A stretch of DNA of 64,000 nt from CAZWCX01 sp964632945 (GCA_964632945.1 CAZWCX010000010.1:28653-92652), one strand, 5' to 3'. Shown: positions 16,332 through 25,104, counted from the stretch's first letter. Made by a program: numbers and translations. The notes: generated by a model not told the origin, from the letters alone.

Positions 16332-17141
16332 TCAGTCGGCCCGACCGGGCGGGTCGGCGAAACCCGGGCAGGCGGAAATCCGGCGCCGGATTTTCTCGGT
16401 CATGGTGCGGTAACGTTCATCGCGGGGGCCGCCGTATTGTTCGAGGTACTCGGTGTAGCTCAGTTCCTCGGGCATCTCGCGGAGGTCGGGGGCGAAGTCC
16501 CGGATGGTCGCGCCCGCGGCGAGGCGGTCGCGGATGGCGCGGGCGGCGTCGCCGCCCTTCAGCAGGCGGCGGGCGAGTTCGATGCCCGCGTAGTCGGCCT
16601 CCAGGTCGGCGAAGCTGAAACCGGAGGCGGGGCCGGTCTCCCGTTCGCGCGCATCGGAAATCTCCTTGGCGTAACCGGCGCGGAGGGAAAACTCCGGGGA
16701 GAGTTGGGCGGCGAGGGCGGCCGAGACGGCGAAGTGCTGGGCCCAGTCATGGCGCGTCAGGATGGCGGGCGGGTGGGGTGCGCCGGCCAGATCTTCCAGC
16801 AGGCCGGCCGGAAGGAGGGCGACAAACGGGCCGCCGCCCGCGGGATTGCGATGGTAGTACTTCGACGAATCGACCGTCAGGGCGAGCGCGATCATGGCGG
16901 CGCGCGCGCGTTCGGGGGTCGGCTCATCCGGGCCCACGGCGGCGCGGGTACAGGCGCTCATCAAGGCATCGCCGTCGGCGCCGGCGGAGATCGCCGTCCG
17001 GACGGCCTCGTGGATGCGTCCCAGGGCCCTGGAGATCTCCGCGCGCAGCGTCTCGCCCGGGGTCGGCGGATCGGCCGTCGCCGGCGCGGAGGCGTGCAGG
17101 CCCATGAGGATCGCCATGGCGGCGGCCAGGATCGTGCGCAT
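16332..17141 (-). CDS. Secreted protein of unknown function
   Basis: This 269-residue protein has a signal peptide (MRTILAAAMAILMGLHASA, cleavage likely after A-S-A or A-T-A). The body is helical, with the run R-H-D-W-A-Q-H-F-A-V-S-A-A-L-A-A followed by A-K-E-I-S-D-A-R and S-G-F-S-F-A-D-L-E-A-D. A similar H-F-x-V-S-A-A-L pattern occurs in other secreted proteins of unknown role, so a conserved family is likely. The conserved His, Asp and Glu residues could be catalytic or structural. It begins seven bases after the CxxCxxCC gene and so lies in the same operon. Confidence 0.75.
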   Translation of the reverse strand: MRTILAAAMAILMGLHASAPATADPPTPGETLRAEISRALGRIHEAVRTAISAGADGDALMSACTRAAVGPDEPTPERARAAMIALALTVDSSKYYHRNPAGGGPFVALLPAGLLEDLAGAPHPPAILTRHDWAQHFAVSAALAAQLSPEFSLRAGYAKEISDARERETGPASGFSFADLEADYAGIELARRLLKGGDAARAIRDRLAAGATIRDFAPDLREMPEELSYTEYLEQYGGPRDERYRTMTEKIRRRISACPGFADPPGRAD

Positions 17142-17148
17142 GCCGGTC

Positions 17149-18417
17149 CTACTCCGAGCGGATGAGGCGATACGGGGTGAGCCGGTCCGCCAGCAACCGG
17201 TCCATTTCCTTCTTGAGGCTCCCCTGGGTCATGAGCTTCTGGTGCAGCTTGCTGGAGAAGACGTAGTTCGTTTCGACGATACGGACCGCCTCGCGCACGT
17301 GCGCGGACTCCGCCGCCGGCGCCCCGAGGCCGTGCGCGATCGCCCGCGCGTACCAGCGGACCAGGCCGTAGACGATCATGAGGTAGAGGTGGCCGTGTTG
17401 GAGGGACGGGAAGTGTTCCGTCAAGACGTGACGGAACACCAGATGCCGCAGGTAGAGGCGCAGGTGGCGAACCACCGGTTCTTCGTCCGCGGGCCAGGTC
17501 ACTTCGCGCGCCCCGGCGACGTCGACGGTGCGGCCGAGAAACTTCGACTCCCAGGGGGCCGGGTCTCTGCCGCGTTTGCGCGCCTGGGAGATCAGCAGGG
17601 TCGCCATTTCCCGGCGCTCGCTGGAATCCGAGGTCGCCTCGTGGGACTGGACGAGGAACTCGAAGAAGGCATGCTGATCGTCCGCCGGGACGGCCACCGT
17701 CTTGATCAGCCGCCGGATCAAGGCGTGGTCCTGGTCTTCCACATTGCGGAAGAACGCGCCCATGGCCTTGAGGACCGGATACCCCTTGGCGACGGCGGGA
17801 CGGAGGAATTCGTCGGCGATCTGGAGCAGGATCGACCCGGCGATCAGTCCGTCCTCGAGGGGGAAGGTCCGGCCGTCGAGGAAGCGCATGAGGACCTGCA
17901 GGACCTTCTCGTACACCTCGTAGCCGACCTCCGGGCCCGTTTCGTGGTACCGGAAGATCTTCGGCAGTTCGCGCACGACGAGCGCGTGCCCGAAGTGGTC
18001 TTCGAGGATGGCCGGGTCGAGGCCCGCCCGCGCGGCGTTCCCTTCGAAGTTGACGCCCGTGCAATCGAAGCAGAAGCCCGCCGTGACGCCGCGCGGGGTG
18101 CGCACGAAGTGGTACGGGAAGAGGATGCAGTTCTTGGGTTTGTGTTCCCGGTCGACGCGCGCGTGCAGGGCGCAGGTGTTCTGATCGGTCAGGAAGGTGC
18201 AGGCCCCGTTCTCGCGTTTGAGCAGCTTGTGGTGAAACGGGGGCGACTCGAACGGGGCGAAGCGCTCCTCGACGTCCGGGAAGACGGCAAGCAGGCGGGC
18301 GTCCTTCCAGCGTTCCCGCACTTCGTCATCGAGGGGGATGGTCCACTTCTGGCGGCAGCACATCCCGCACTGCTGGCACTCGAAGTTGACGTCGTCGGGG
18401 ATGAGGAAGGTGGTCAT
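17149..18417 (-). CDS. CxxCxxCC (YkgJ/FliB-type) metal-binding protein
   Basis: This 422-residue cytoplasmic protein opens with the metal-chelating motif C14-x2-C17-x2-C20-C21, followed by C-T-F-L, C-A-L-H and K-P-K-N-C-I-L-F-P-Y. These are typical of the YkgJ family, which includes proteins called flagellin N-methylases. A Zn or Fe-S site is likely, and the enzymatic role is uncertain. The C-terminal 250 residues are helical and unassigned. Its ATG overlaps the stop codon of the lipid-kinase gene by one base (TGATG), which indicates translational coupling. No flagellar genes are nearby. Confidence 0.85.
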   Translation of the reverse strand: MTTFLIPDDVNFECQQCGMCCRQKWTIPLDDEVRERWKDARLLAVFPDVEERFAPFESPPFHHKLLKRENGACTFLTDQNTCALHARVDREHKPKNCILFPYHFVRTPRGVTAGFCFDCTGVNFEGNAARAGLDPAILEDHFGHALVVRELPKIFRYHETGPEVGYEVYEKVLQVLMRFLDGRTFPLEDGLIAGSILLQIADEFLRPAVAKGYPVLKAMGAFFRNVEDQDHALIRRLIKTVAVPADDQHAFFEFLVQSHEATSDSSERREMATLLISQARKRGRDPAPWESKFLGRTVDVAGAREVTWPADEEPVVRHLRLYLRHLVFRHVLTEHFPSLQHGHLYLMIVYGLVRWYARAIAHGLGAPAAESAHVREAVRIVETNYVFSSKLHQKLMTQGSLKKEMDRLLADRLTPYRLIRSE

Positions 18418-19514
18418 CAGGCCGGGCCGGTGCAGACGATACGGGCCATGGGGATGGGCGGACCCGGGCTGACGGTCAGCGAGCGGAACCCGTGGAAAGC
18501 CTCGCCGTCGAAATGCGGATCGAGGAGCTCGCCGACGCATTCCACGCGCACGTCGCGCGCGGGTCCGTCGTACAGGTGCGGGGCGCGGACGATCCAGCCG
18601 GCCAGGATCTGCGGCAGGTGGACGACCAGTTCGAACCGCGAAAGGCGTCCCGCGTGCAGATGGAGGCGTCCGTTGCGCGCGTGCCGGAACGTGTGCAACG
18701 CCCCCAGATGGAACGGAAACGCCCCGATGTTGAGCACGTTGTGGCGGTGGAATCGGAGTTCCCGACCGTCGACCCAGACCCGGGCCGGGCGGGGGCGAAC
18801 GAACTCGTCGGCGTAGCGGTAGGCCTCGGGCGGGAAGAACCGGCACCAGGATGCGGCCGGGGAGTTGATGATGAGGGAGCCGCAGATGCGGGCGATGATC
18901 TGGGCGATGCGTTTGGGTCCGCGGACCGGCACGGCGTAGTACTCGCGGAAGAAGTGCTGGGCCACGCCGGCGACGGCGGCGCCGAAGGCGATGCGGCGGA
19001 ACGGGACCTCGCGGCCGGCGACGAGCTGAGTCCCCTCGACGAACAGGCTCTCCACCGGCTCCAGCGGCACCGGGCGGCCCTCGCGCACGCAGGCGTGGAG
19101 GACTTTGAGAATGCCGTCGGTGTGGCCGACGATGCCGGCGCGTCGGGCGATGGCATTGATCGTCCCGCCGTTGGCGGGCAGGATGACCGGGTAGTCGGGA
19201 TGGTCGCCGACCGCGCTCGGCCGCCCGCGCACGGCCTCGAGGGCCTCGCGCACGAGGTTGACGATGCAGTGGAGCGTGCCGTCGCCGCCGTCGGCCACGA
19301 CGTAGGTGTAGCGCCGGCGCACGAAATCGAGAACCGCGTCGTACGCTTCGGCCAGGGAGCGCGTGACGCGCACCTGGCCGGTCCCGCGGAGGAGCGTTTG
19401 CAGATGGCGCCACCGATCCGGGCGCAGGAGGTTCTTCTTGGAGCGCGGATTGACGATGACGCCGATGCGCTCGAGGACGGGGGGGGCGAGGGGGAACGCG
19501 ATCGTCGAGGACAT
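18417..19514 (-). CDS. Diacylglycerol kinase family protein
   Basis: This 365-residue protein has the DAGK/LCB5 catalytic signature: I-V-N-P-R-S near 22, the nucleotide-binding G-G-D-G-T at 76-80 and P-A-N-G-G-T-I-N-A-I. It should phosphorylate a lipid such as diacylglycerol or a sphingoid base at the inner membrane. In most relatives the middle motif reads G-T-x-N-D-F. Here G-G-T-I-N-A-I is a variant. The ATG at 19514 is preferred over a TTG at 19556, although GGAGGA is 12 bases away. A strong promoter lies at 19586-19614. It leads the operon with the CxxCxxCC and secreted-protein genes. Confidence 0.87.
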   Translation of the reverse strand: MSSTIAFPLAPPVLERIGVIVNPRSKKNLLRPDRWRHLQTLLRGTGQVRVTRSLAEAYDAVLDFVRRRYTYVVADGGDGTLHCIVNLVREALEAVRGRPSAVGDHPDYPVILPANGGTINAIARRAGIVGHTDGILKVLHACVREGRPVPLEPVESLFVEGTQLVAGREVPFRRIAFGAAVAGVAQHFFREYYAVPVRGPKRIAQIIARICGSLIINSPAASWCRFFPPEAYRYADEFVRPRPARVWVDGRELRFHRHNVLNIGAFPFHLGALHTFRHARNGRLHLHAGRLSRFELVVHLPQILAGWIVRAPHLYDGPARDVRVECVGELLDPHFDGEAFHGFRSLTVSPGPPIPMARIVCTGPA

Positions 19515-19585
19515 CCGGGGGGCGATCCTCCGGGGAGGACGGGGCCGCCGCCGCAATCGACGCGGATCGGGACACCGCCGAATCG

Positions 19586-19614
19586 ATGCTAGCCGGGCCC
19601 GCGCAGGCTGTCAA
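19586..19614 (-). promoter_or_regulatory. Promoter of the lipid-kinase operon
   Basis: Reading leftward, a perfect TTGACA (19614-19609) is followed after 17 bases by TAGCAT (19591-19586). Transcription should start near 19579, giving a leader of about 65 nt. Confidence 0.72.
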
Positions 19615-19656
19615 GCGCGGGTCTTGCGCGCCCCTGCGGATCCGGGGCCTCCGCCG

Positions 19657-20538
19657 TCAGGGCCGGCGCCGGCGCGGCGCCTTGCCGGCGTAGACCGGGC
19701 GCACCCCGAAGCGGTTCGCGGCCCAGAGGGTCAGGATCGCGGTCAGCCCCGCGATCACCCGCTTTTGCTCCCGCTCGTGGATCACCATGCCGAAGGTGTC
19801 GGCGACGAAGTGCAGATGCTTGAGGATCGTCGCCGCCTGGTCGCGATCCAGCGAGCCGTGCCAGAAGTCCACCTGCTCGAGGATCAGCCCTTCGTGCCGA
19901 CGCAGGAACTCCCCCATGGAAAGCACGTTTTCGCTCAGGGGCGTGCGCACGCGCGCCAGGGCCAGCAGGTCGGTCACGTACTCGTCCCAACGGCGCACCA
20001 GGGCGCGGTTGCGCGGCTCGCGCAGGAATTCCGCCCGCGCGAGCGACAGCTTGGCGCGCGCCTGGACGCGATACTGCGGCAACACGGGATGGAAGTCGAA
20101 GAGGATGCGCCGCCCGCGCGGATGGTCTTCGTCCGCCAGGTGGTAGCCCCAGCGCCGGCGCAACTGCGGCCAGGTCCAGATCGTCAGGACCGCGCGGTCC
20201 CGGCTGTCGAGCACGATGAAGCTGCCCCGTTCGTATTTCACCACCGTTACCCAGTGCGCCCACTCGTTGATGCAGATCAGGCACGGCACGCCGCGTCGCA
20301 GGTAGGCGCTCAGCGCGCGCCGCGCGCGCTCGGGTTCCTCGCGCCGCAGCACCGGAAAGGCGCAGTCGAAGTGGTGCGCGGCCCGTCGGAGCTGGTACTC
20401 GTTGGTTCCGGAGGACGGGCTCGAACCCGCGACGCGCGCGATCCGCTTCTCGTCGAGGAAGATCCCGAGCATGATGAGCGCGTGCTTCAGCGCGAAGGGA
20501 CCGCACTGCCAGAGATTCGGTTGGGGGTAGATCCCCAT
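19657..20538 (-). CDS. C39-like papain-fold peptidase
   Basis: This 293-residue protein begins directly with its catalytic domain. Gln11-Cys12 lie in W-Q-C-G-P-F-A-L-K, His95 in A-H-W-V-T-V-V and Asp111 in V-L-D-S-R-D, which form the order expected of a peptidase C39-like Cys-His-Asp triad. No signal peptide is seen, so it acts in the cytoplasm or near the membrane. The C-terminal 160 residues include long helices and a hydrophobic segment (IAGLTAILTLWAANRF). GGGAGGAGAC immediately precedes the ATG. It is divergent from an ATP-grasp ligase with 91 bases between, so the two may be co-regulated and work together on a peptide. Confidence 0.85.
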   Translation of the reverse strand: MGIYPQPNLWQCGPFALKHALIMLGIFLDEKRIARVAGSSPSSGTNEYQLRRAAHHFDCAFPVLRREEPERARRALSAYLRRGVPCLICINEWAHWVTVVKYERGSFIVLDSRDRAVLTIWTWPQLRRRWGYHLADEDHPRGRRILFDFHPVLPQYRVQARAKLSLARAEFLREPRNRALVRRWDEYVTDLLALARVRTPLSENVLSMGEFLRRHEGLILEQVDFWHGSLDRDQAATILKHLHFVADTFGMVIHEREQKRVIAGLTAILTLWAANRFGVRPVYAGKAPRRRRP

Positions 20539-20629
20539 GTCTCCTCCCGATAATCCTGTAGGAACGCGCGCTTTCCTGGTTGGATCATGCCCGTCGGAGC
20601 GAGTTCTTCCTGCGCCGGAGGACAAGGTC

Positions 20630-21706
20630 GTGAAGTCGTCGCGCAAACGGTCCCGCGTCCGCCCGCGGCTGTCGGTCGTCTACAACTGGACGCTCGAGGA
20701 CCCCTACGAGGAGATGAAGAAGGTCGACCCTGCCTCGCTGGGTTTCGAGCCGGTCTACCCGATCGACGTGGCGACCGTGGAAGAGGAGTACGCGGCCGTG
20801 GTGGAGGCCCTGGAGAAGGCCGGCTTTCGCGCCGGGCGCCTCAATCTGGAGGACGACCTGGAGCGGCTTCACGGGCTCCTCGCGGAGGACCCGCCCGACG
20901 TCGTCTTCAATCTGGCCGAGTACTTCCGCGACGATCCCGCGTTCGAGCCGATGATCGCCGGGATGTTCGAGTTGCATGGCGTGCCGTATACGGGGTGTCC
21001 GCCGTTTGCGCTCTCGTTGTGTCGCCGCAAGGGGTTCGTGAAGCGGATGCTGCTGGCCCACGGGCTTCCGACACCCCGTTACGTCGCGCTCCACCAACCG
21101 CACGTGCCGCGCGGGCACGGGCTGCGTTACCCCCTGATCGTCAAGCCGGCGCAAGAGGACGCCAGCGTGGGGATTCACGAGCATTCGATTGTAACGGGGC
21201 CGCGCAAATTGCGCCAAGCAATCGAGCGCGCCTTTGCCGAGCACCAGCCGCCGATCCTGGTGGAAGAGTTCGTGGAAGGGCGAGAGATCCACGTCGGCGT
21301 CTGGGGCAACGACCCCGGCGAGGTGCTGCCGCTGCTGGAGTACGACTTCAGCGACCTGCCGGCCGACCGGCCCCGGATCGTCAGCCACGACATGAAGTGG
21401 AACCCCCTCGACGAGTCGTTCCATCGGGTGCACGAGGTCTGTCCCGCGCCCCTGCCGGCGCGCACGGCGCGGGCGATCCGCGACGCCGCCCGCGCCGCGT
21501 ACCGGCTCACCGGATGCCGCGACTATGCCCGACTCGATGCGCGCGTCGACGGCGACGGGAACGTCTTCCTCCTGGAGGTGAACCCGAACCCCGATCTGAC
21601 GGAGGGGGTCTCCTTCCTGCGCGCAGCGGAGGAGGCCGGGATCGGGTTTCCGGAGGCCCTGGGGCGGATCGCGCGCATGGCGCTGGAGCGGGGCGCGCGG
21701 GGCTAG
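20630..21706 (+). CDS. ATP-grasp ligase of the D-Ala-D-Ala ligase type
   Basis: This 358-residue protein joins an acid and an amine using ATP. It has the ATP-grasp core: Y-P-L-I-V-K-P-A-Q-E-D-A-S-V-G-I (nucleotide-binding lysine and glycine-rich loop), V-E-E-F-V-E-G-R-E-I-H-V-G-V and the Mg-binding V-F-L-L-E-V-N-P-N-P. It resembles Ddl enzymes but lies outside any cell-wall cluster, so another dipeptide or peptide product is plausible. The GTG at 20630 follows GGAGGACAAGG. An in-frame ATG 93 bases earlier would overlap the divergent start codon and add sequence that looks non-coding. Confidence 0.85.
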   Translation: MKSSRKRSRVRPRLSVVYNWTLEDPYEEMKKVDPASLGFEPVYPIDVATVEEEYAAVVEALEKAGFRAGRLNLEDDLERLHGLLAEDPPDVVFNLAEYFRDDPAFEPMIAGMFELHGVPYTGCPPFALSLCRRKGFVKRMLLAHGLPTPRYVALHQPHVPRGHGLRYPLIVKPAQEDASVGIHEHSIVTGPRKLRQAIERAFAEHQPPILVEEFVEGREIHVGVWGNDPGEVLPLLEYDFSDLPADRPRIVSHDMKWNPLDESFHRVHEVCPAPLPARTARAIRDAARAAYRLTGCRDYARLDARVDGDGNVFLLEVNPNPDLTEGVSFLRAAEEAGIGFPEALGRIARMALERGARG

Positions 21707-21721
21707 CGGGACTTCAACCTG

Positions 21722-21773
21722 GATCTCCTGGGTTGGTCCGGGCGCGAAAAGCGCCTCGGCCGAACCCAGAGAC
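21722..21773. repeat. Dispersed stem-loop repeat, short copy
   Basis: This 52-base element has arms 21728-21745 and 21751-21769 with loop GAAAA, and outer GATCTC/GAGAC complementarity. It sits between the stop codons of two convergent genes, where it may act as a terminator. A second copy with about 76 extra central bases lies at 35479-35606. They share the 3' half almost exactly (33 of 35 bases) and the other end. Confidence 0.7.
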
Positions 21774-21812
21774 GCCGAGCGAACCCCCGCGAGTCGCGCG
21801 CCCCCGGCCGGA

Positions 21813-22793
21813 CTACATGGGCTGCCAACCCATCGTGCGCCGGAACAGTTCCTCCGCGCGCTCGAAGAACCCGGGCGGCGGGACATGGCGCGGCTGGTCG
21901 TCGAGCAGGAATTCCTTCCGGTCGGACGGCACCGCCTCGTACGTTCGCTGCACACCGGGGTAGGCCACCACCGGATCCCGACGGCTCATGCCGAACAGGA
22001 CCGGGACCCGCAGCCGTCGGGCGAAATTCGCATTGTCGACGAGCCGGATCTGATGCATCCCGTCCTCCGGATCCGGCAGGGCGCTCAAGTATCCGCGCAG
22101 GAGCGCCGTGCGTGGGTCGGCGCCCGCCCCCATCGAGGCCTCCAGGTCGCAGAGCGCGGGGGCGCCGATCGCCGCCGCCTTCACGCGCGAATCGAGGGCC
22201 GCGACGGACAGGGAGATCCCGCCGCCGAGGCTGAATCCCTGCACGAACACCCAGCGCGGATCCACGTCCTCGCGCGCCACGAGCAGGTCGATGCCGCGCA
22301 GGACGTCGGCGATGCAGCCGGCGATGAAGTGGTCCTCCGCCTTGCCGAACTGATAGAGCGCCACCCGGTCGGGCAGGGCGCCTTTGGATTTTCCCTGCCC
22401 GCGCAGGTCCAGGCTCAGGGTCACGAACCCGCGCCGCGCCCCCTGCGCGGCCCACTCCGCGCGACCGTGGTCGCCGAGTCCGGGGATGATCACCAGGGCG
22501 GGGTGGCGGCGGCCGTCCCGGGGGGCGGCCAGGTACGCATGGATGCGCACCTTCTTCACGCTGTCGTATTCGACTTCGGAGAGCTTGATCTCTTCCCCGG
22601 CGCGTCGTTCCGTCACCGTCTCGTTCCGGGGCGCGGACCGGAATTCGGCGACCCGTTGCTGCCAGAAGGCGTCGAAGGCGGCTTGAAACCCCGCTCCGGA
22701 CGCGTCCTCGGCGCGGACCGCCGTCCCGTGCGCGGCCAGCACCGCCATCCCCAGGGCGAGCCGGACGGCCCGCCGGACCCAGGTGTGAACCAT
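21813..22793 (-). CDS. Secreted alpha/beta hydrolase, acetyl-xylan-esterase-like
   Basis: This 326-residue exported protein has a signal peptide (LALGMAVLAAHGTAVRA) and an alpha/beta-hydrolase fold. Strand motif A-L-V-I-I-P-G-L-G-D-H-G gives the oxyanion region, the nucleophile lies in G-F-S-L-G-G near 189, the acid is likely in M-S-R-R-D-P-V-V, and the His in Q-P-R-H-V-P-P. The D-L-R-G-Q-G-K-S stretch is typical of the acetyl-xylan esterase / cephalosporin deacetylase branch. It probably removes acyl groups from carbohydrate outside the cytoplasm. GGAGGAGG lies eight bases before the ATG. Confidence 0.85.
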   Translation of the reverse strand: MVHTWVRRAVRLALGMAVLAAHGTAVRAEDASGAGFQAAFDAFWQQRVAEFRSAPRNETVTERRAGEEIKLSEVEYDSVKKVRIHAYLAAPRDGRRHPALVIIPGLGDHGRAEWAAQGARRGFVTLSLDLRGQGKSKGALPDRVALYQFGKAEDHFIAGCIADVLRGIDLLVAREDVDPRWVFVQGFSLGGGISLSVAALDSRVKAAAIGAPALCDLEASMGAGADPRTALLRGYLSALPDPEDGMHQIRLVDNANFARRLRVPVLFGMSRRDPVVAYPGVQRTYEAVPSDRKEFLLDDQPRHVPPPGFFERAEELFRRTMGWQPM

Positions 22794-22909
22794 CTGCGTG
22801 ACCTCCTCCGCAATCGGCGCCGGACCGTTCCGGCGACCATGGGGCTTGATACGGCCCGGGGCCGATCGTCGTTTGACGTCCCACCCCCGCGCGCCCCGGG
22901 AGGTCGGAG

Positions 22910-23977
22910 TCAGAAGATGAGGATGCGCAGTCCGCCGTCGGTCGGCCCGTCGGGTCGGGACCCGTCGCGCGGGGAAGGCCGGGTCGCAGGCGATCCGGAC
23001 GCGGGACCCGTGCGCCCGAGGGGGTCCAGCGGCGAGAGCAGGTTGGGGACGAGGAAGGTCATGCGATGGAAGGACCGCTTGACGAACACCCGCATCGGGC
23101 GGGCCACGGGAAGCGAGGTGAGGAGGTCCCACACCGGGGTCTCCACGAGTTCCTCGACCGCCCGCCGAAGGGCGCGCGCGCCCGTGGGCAGGTCCTCCGC
23201 GCCCCGTTCCAGCAGCAACTGGCGCGCCGCCGGTTCGACCACCAACTCGACGCCGCGAGTGTAAAGCCGTTGCGCAGCCTCGGTCAGGATCCGGTCCAGG
23301 ATCGGCGGCAGGTCGGAGACCTCGAGCTTGCGCAGCACCACCACCTCGTCGATGCAGGCGAGCAGGCGCGCGGACAGCGAGTCCGATACCTGTTCGAGCT
23401 GCGACTTCTGGACCACCACGCGCGCCCCGCTCTTTCGCACCTGCTCCCGTCCCGCGAATCCGATCGCGCCGTGCGTGAGCTGATCGGCCTCCCGATCCGT
23501 GATCGCGCACTTGAGCAGGAAGAGACAGTTGGAAAAGTCGATGACGAGGCCGGGGCCGGCGGTCATCCGGCCGTGCTCGAAGACGTGAATCAGCGTGTCG
23601 AGCACCGGACCGGACGCCTGGTCGATGTTCTCGATCACCACCACGTCCGGTCTTCCCGGTCCTCCGGCGGTCGCGCGGCCCGCCCGTTCCACCGAGACGT
23701 GCTGGAGGTAGCTGAGGAAGTGGGCCGATTGCAGGAAGATCGCGCAGTTGACGCGCGGCAATCGCTCCGGATCCTGTCCGACGGCGCGCGTGATCGCGCG
23801 AATCAAGTCGTTCTTTCCCGAGCCGGCCGGCCCCAGGAGCAGCAGGATCCCGGCCGGCCGCGGCGGGCGCGGCGGCACGGCCAGGACCCGCAACAACGTG
23901 CGGGTGAGGATCCGCACCGCGTCGAATCTTGCCGGGATTTCCTGGCGGAGTACCCGCTCCAGGTGCCACGACATCAT
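22910..23977 (-). CDS. ClpB-like AAA+ ATPase with variant P-loop
   Basis: This 355-residue single-module protein resembles the second AAA+ domain of ClpB/ClpC. The P-loop reads G-P-A-G-S-G-K-N (49-56), with Asn where Thr or Ser normally coordinates Mg. Walker B is D-V-V-V-I-E-N-I-D (111-119) with its catalytic Glu. A ClpB-type C-terminal small domain follows (P-T-G-A-R-A-L-R-R-A-V-E), then a Pro/Gly-rich tail. The ATP site may be weakened, suggesting a structural or regulatory role. The first of two adjacent ATGs has AAGGAG eight bases upstream. No classical ClpB N-domain is present. Confidence 0.8.
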   Translation of the reverse strand: MMSWHLERVLRQEIPARFDAVRILTRTLLRVLAVPPRPPRPAGILLLLGPAGSGKNDLIRAITRAVGQDPERLPRVNCAIFLQSAHFLSYLQHVSVERAGRATAGGPGRPDVVVIENIDQASGPVLDTLIHVFEHGRMTAGPGLVIDFSNCLFLLKCAITDREADQLTHGAIGFAGREQVRKSGARVVVQKSQLEQVSDSLSARLLACIDEVVVLRKLEVSDLPPILDRILTEAAQRLYTRGVELVVEPAARQLLLERGAEDLPTGARALRRAVEELVETPVWDLLTSLPVARPMRVFVKRSFHRMTFLVPNLLSPLDPLGRTGPASGSPATRPSPRDGSRPDGPTDGGLRILIF

Positions 23978-23998
23978 GGCCGCGTCTCCTTGTTGGGC

Positions 23999-24031
23999 GG
24001 AAAGCAAGACAGCCCCCGAGCGGGGGCTGTC
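23999..24031 (-). terminator. Intrinsic terminator after the DPRL-repeat gene
   Basis: GACAGCCCCC (24008-24017) and GGGGGCTGTC (24022-24031) form a perfect 10-bp stem with a GAGC loop. In leftward reading it is followed by TTGCTTT. It is the best intrinsic terminator in the window and isolates the Hsp20 operon from the AAA+ gene. Confidence 0.75.
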
Positions 24032-24105
24032 GCTATCCTGTCCACGGGCGGTGGAAGGTCGGGGACCCAGGGTGAATCCCCCCCGCGCGGGGGAGGCCGG
24101 TTAGC

Positions 24106-24633
24106 CTAGCAGATGGTGCGTACCTGGGGCGCCACGCCGCAGGACATCCCCGCCGTCGCCAGGGGCGACAGGAACGACGCGGCCGGATTGACCAGGGAGG
24201 ACGCCAGGATGCTGCGGCGCAGCCACTCCTGGTTGGCCAGCTCGACCATCTGGCGCTCGGCCAGAAGCCGCTGCGCGACGACGGGATGAATCCCCTGCAC
24301 CGCGTACGGATGGGCGAAGGTCGACAGCCGGGGGTCGATGGAAAGGCGCGGATCGATCGCGAGCCGCGGATCCATCGTCAGACGGGGGTCGATCCCCAGG
24401 TTCTGGGGATGAACCGCTCCGAACGTGCTCAAGCCAGTGGCCTCCAGACCGGTCGGGTAGGCCGTCGGGATGCCCGCGGAGGCGGGGATCTGCGGATAGA
24501 AGCTGCCGACCACGGGCAGCGTCGGGACGCCGGCCAGGGTGGCGTACGGATTCTGCGGGATCGACGCGAACGGAAGCGCGTAGCCGCGGTTGGCCCAGAA
24601 CTCGGGAGCGACGAACGGGACGTTGGCGAACAT
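24106..24633 (-). CDS. Small protein with DPRL pentapeptide repeats
   Basis: I do not recognise this 175-residue protein. Its start (M-F-A-N-V-P-F-V-A-P) is rich in aromatic and Pro residues, followed by a low-complexity half and four tandem units of the type [IM]-D-P-R-L-[TAS]. A helical C-terminal segment (VVAQRLLAERQMVELANQEW) and two Cys residues follow. The ATG at 24633 has GGAGGAG six bases upstream, and a slightly earlier ATG overlaps that site. It lies downstream of the Hsp20 gene and a second small gene on the same strand, so it may be a client or partner of the chaperone. A terminator follows. Confidence 0.7.
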   Translation of the reverse strand: MFANVPFVAPEFWANRGYALPFASIPQNPYATLAGVPTLPVVGSFYPQIPASAGIPTAYPTGLEATGLSTFGAVHPQNLGIDPRLTMDPRLAIDPRLSIDPRLSTFAHPYAVQGIHPVVAQRLLAERQMVELANQEWLRRSILASSLVNPAASFLSPLATAGMSCGVAPQVRTIC

Positions 24634-24765
24634 GCTGTACTCCTCCATACCACCAACACCTTAAAAAAAAGGAACAAAGAATCCGCCAGAACAGAGGAAG
24701 GGTCCCCGCTTCCTCCACACCGCCCGGTGGGGTTGTCGGTTCCGGAAGGCCGTTCGGGGCGGCGG

Positions 24766-25104
24766 TTAGAACGGCACGAATCGAGTGCCCGGTCCCACGC
24801 CCGGGGGCGGGGTCGCCGGCGTCAGGCCGAAGGGCATCAGGGGCATCTGCGCCATCGAGAAGTCCACGGGCAGCGCGCTCTGCGTCGAATACATGGGGGA
24901 CGAACCGAACACGCCCGCGGTGTAGGGCTGGTAGCCGAGGAACGTGCCCGGGGCATCGAACGGGCGGCCGCCGACCTCGGAGCCGGGATGGGTCCCCAGG
25001 TGCCGGTGCAGCTCGTTGACGATCGCGTAGATCTCCAGGATCTTCTCGTCGACCTTCTCGTCGGACTCGCCCCGCTTGGGATTGCCGGGATTGGACGTCG
25101 CCAT
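24766..25104 (-). CDS. Small uncharacterised protein of the Hsp20 operon
   Basis: This 112-residue protein has a short charged helix (EKVDEKILEIYAIVNELHRHL, about 15-38) that could mediate oligomerisation. A Pro/Gly/aromatic-rich, probably disordered C-terminal half follows. It has no signal peptide. A GGAG lies nine bases before the ATG. It is 39 bases after the Hsp20 gene and 132 bases before the DPRL-repeat gene. It shares the aromatic/Pro-rich style of that protein but no clear sequence identity. The function is unknown. Confidence 0.65.
   Translation of the reverse strand: MATSNPGNPKRGESDEKVDEKILEIYAIVNELHRHLGTHPGSEVGGRPFDAPGTFLGYQPYTAGVFGSSPMYSTQSALPVDFSMAQMPLMPFGLTPATPPPGVGPGTRFVPF

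Noticed and set aside
20395..20440. tRNA-like T-arm sequence (GGCTCGAACCCGCG)
   Set aside because: There are no acceptor, D or anticodon arms around it, and it lies inside the C39-like peptidase gene.
24655..24675. A8/T8 tract as a terminator for the small gene at 24766
   Set aside because: The nearest stem (GAGGAAG/CTTCCTC) is about 20 bases away, too far for a standard intrinsic terminator.
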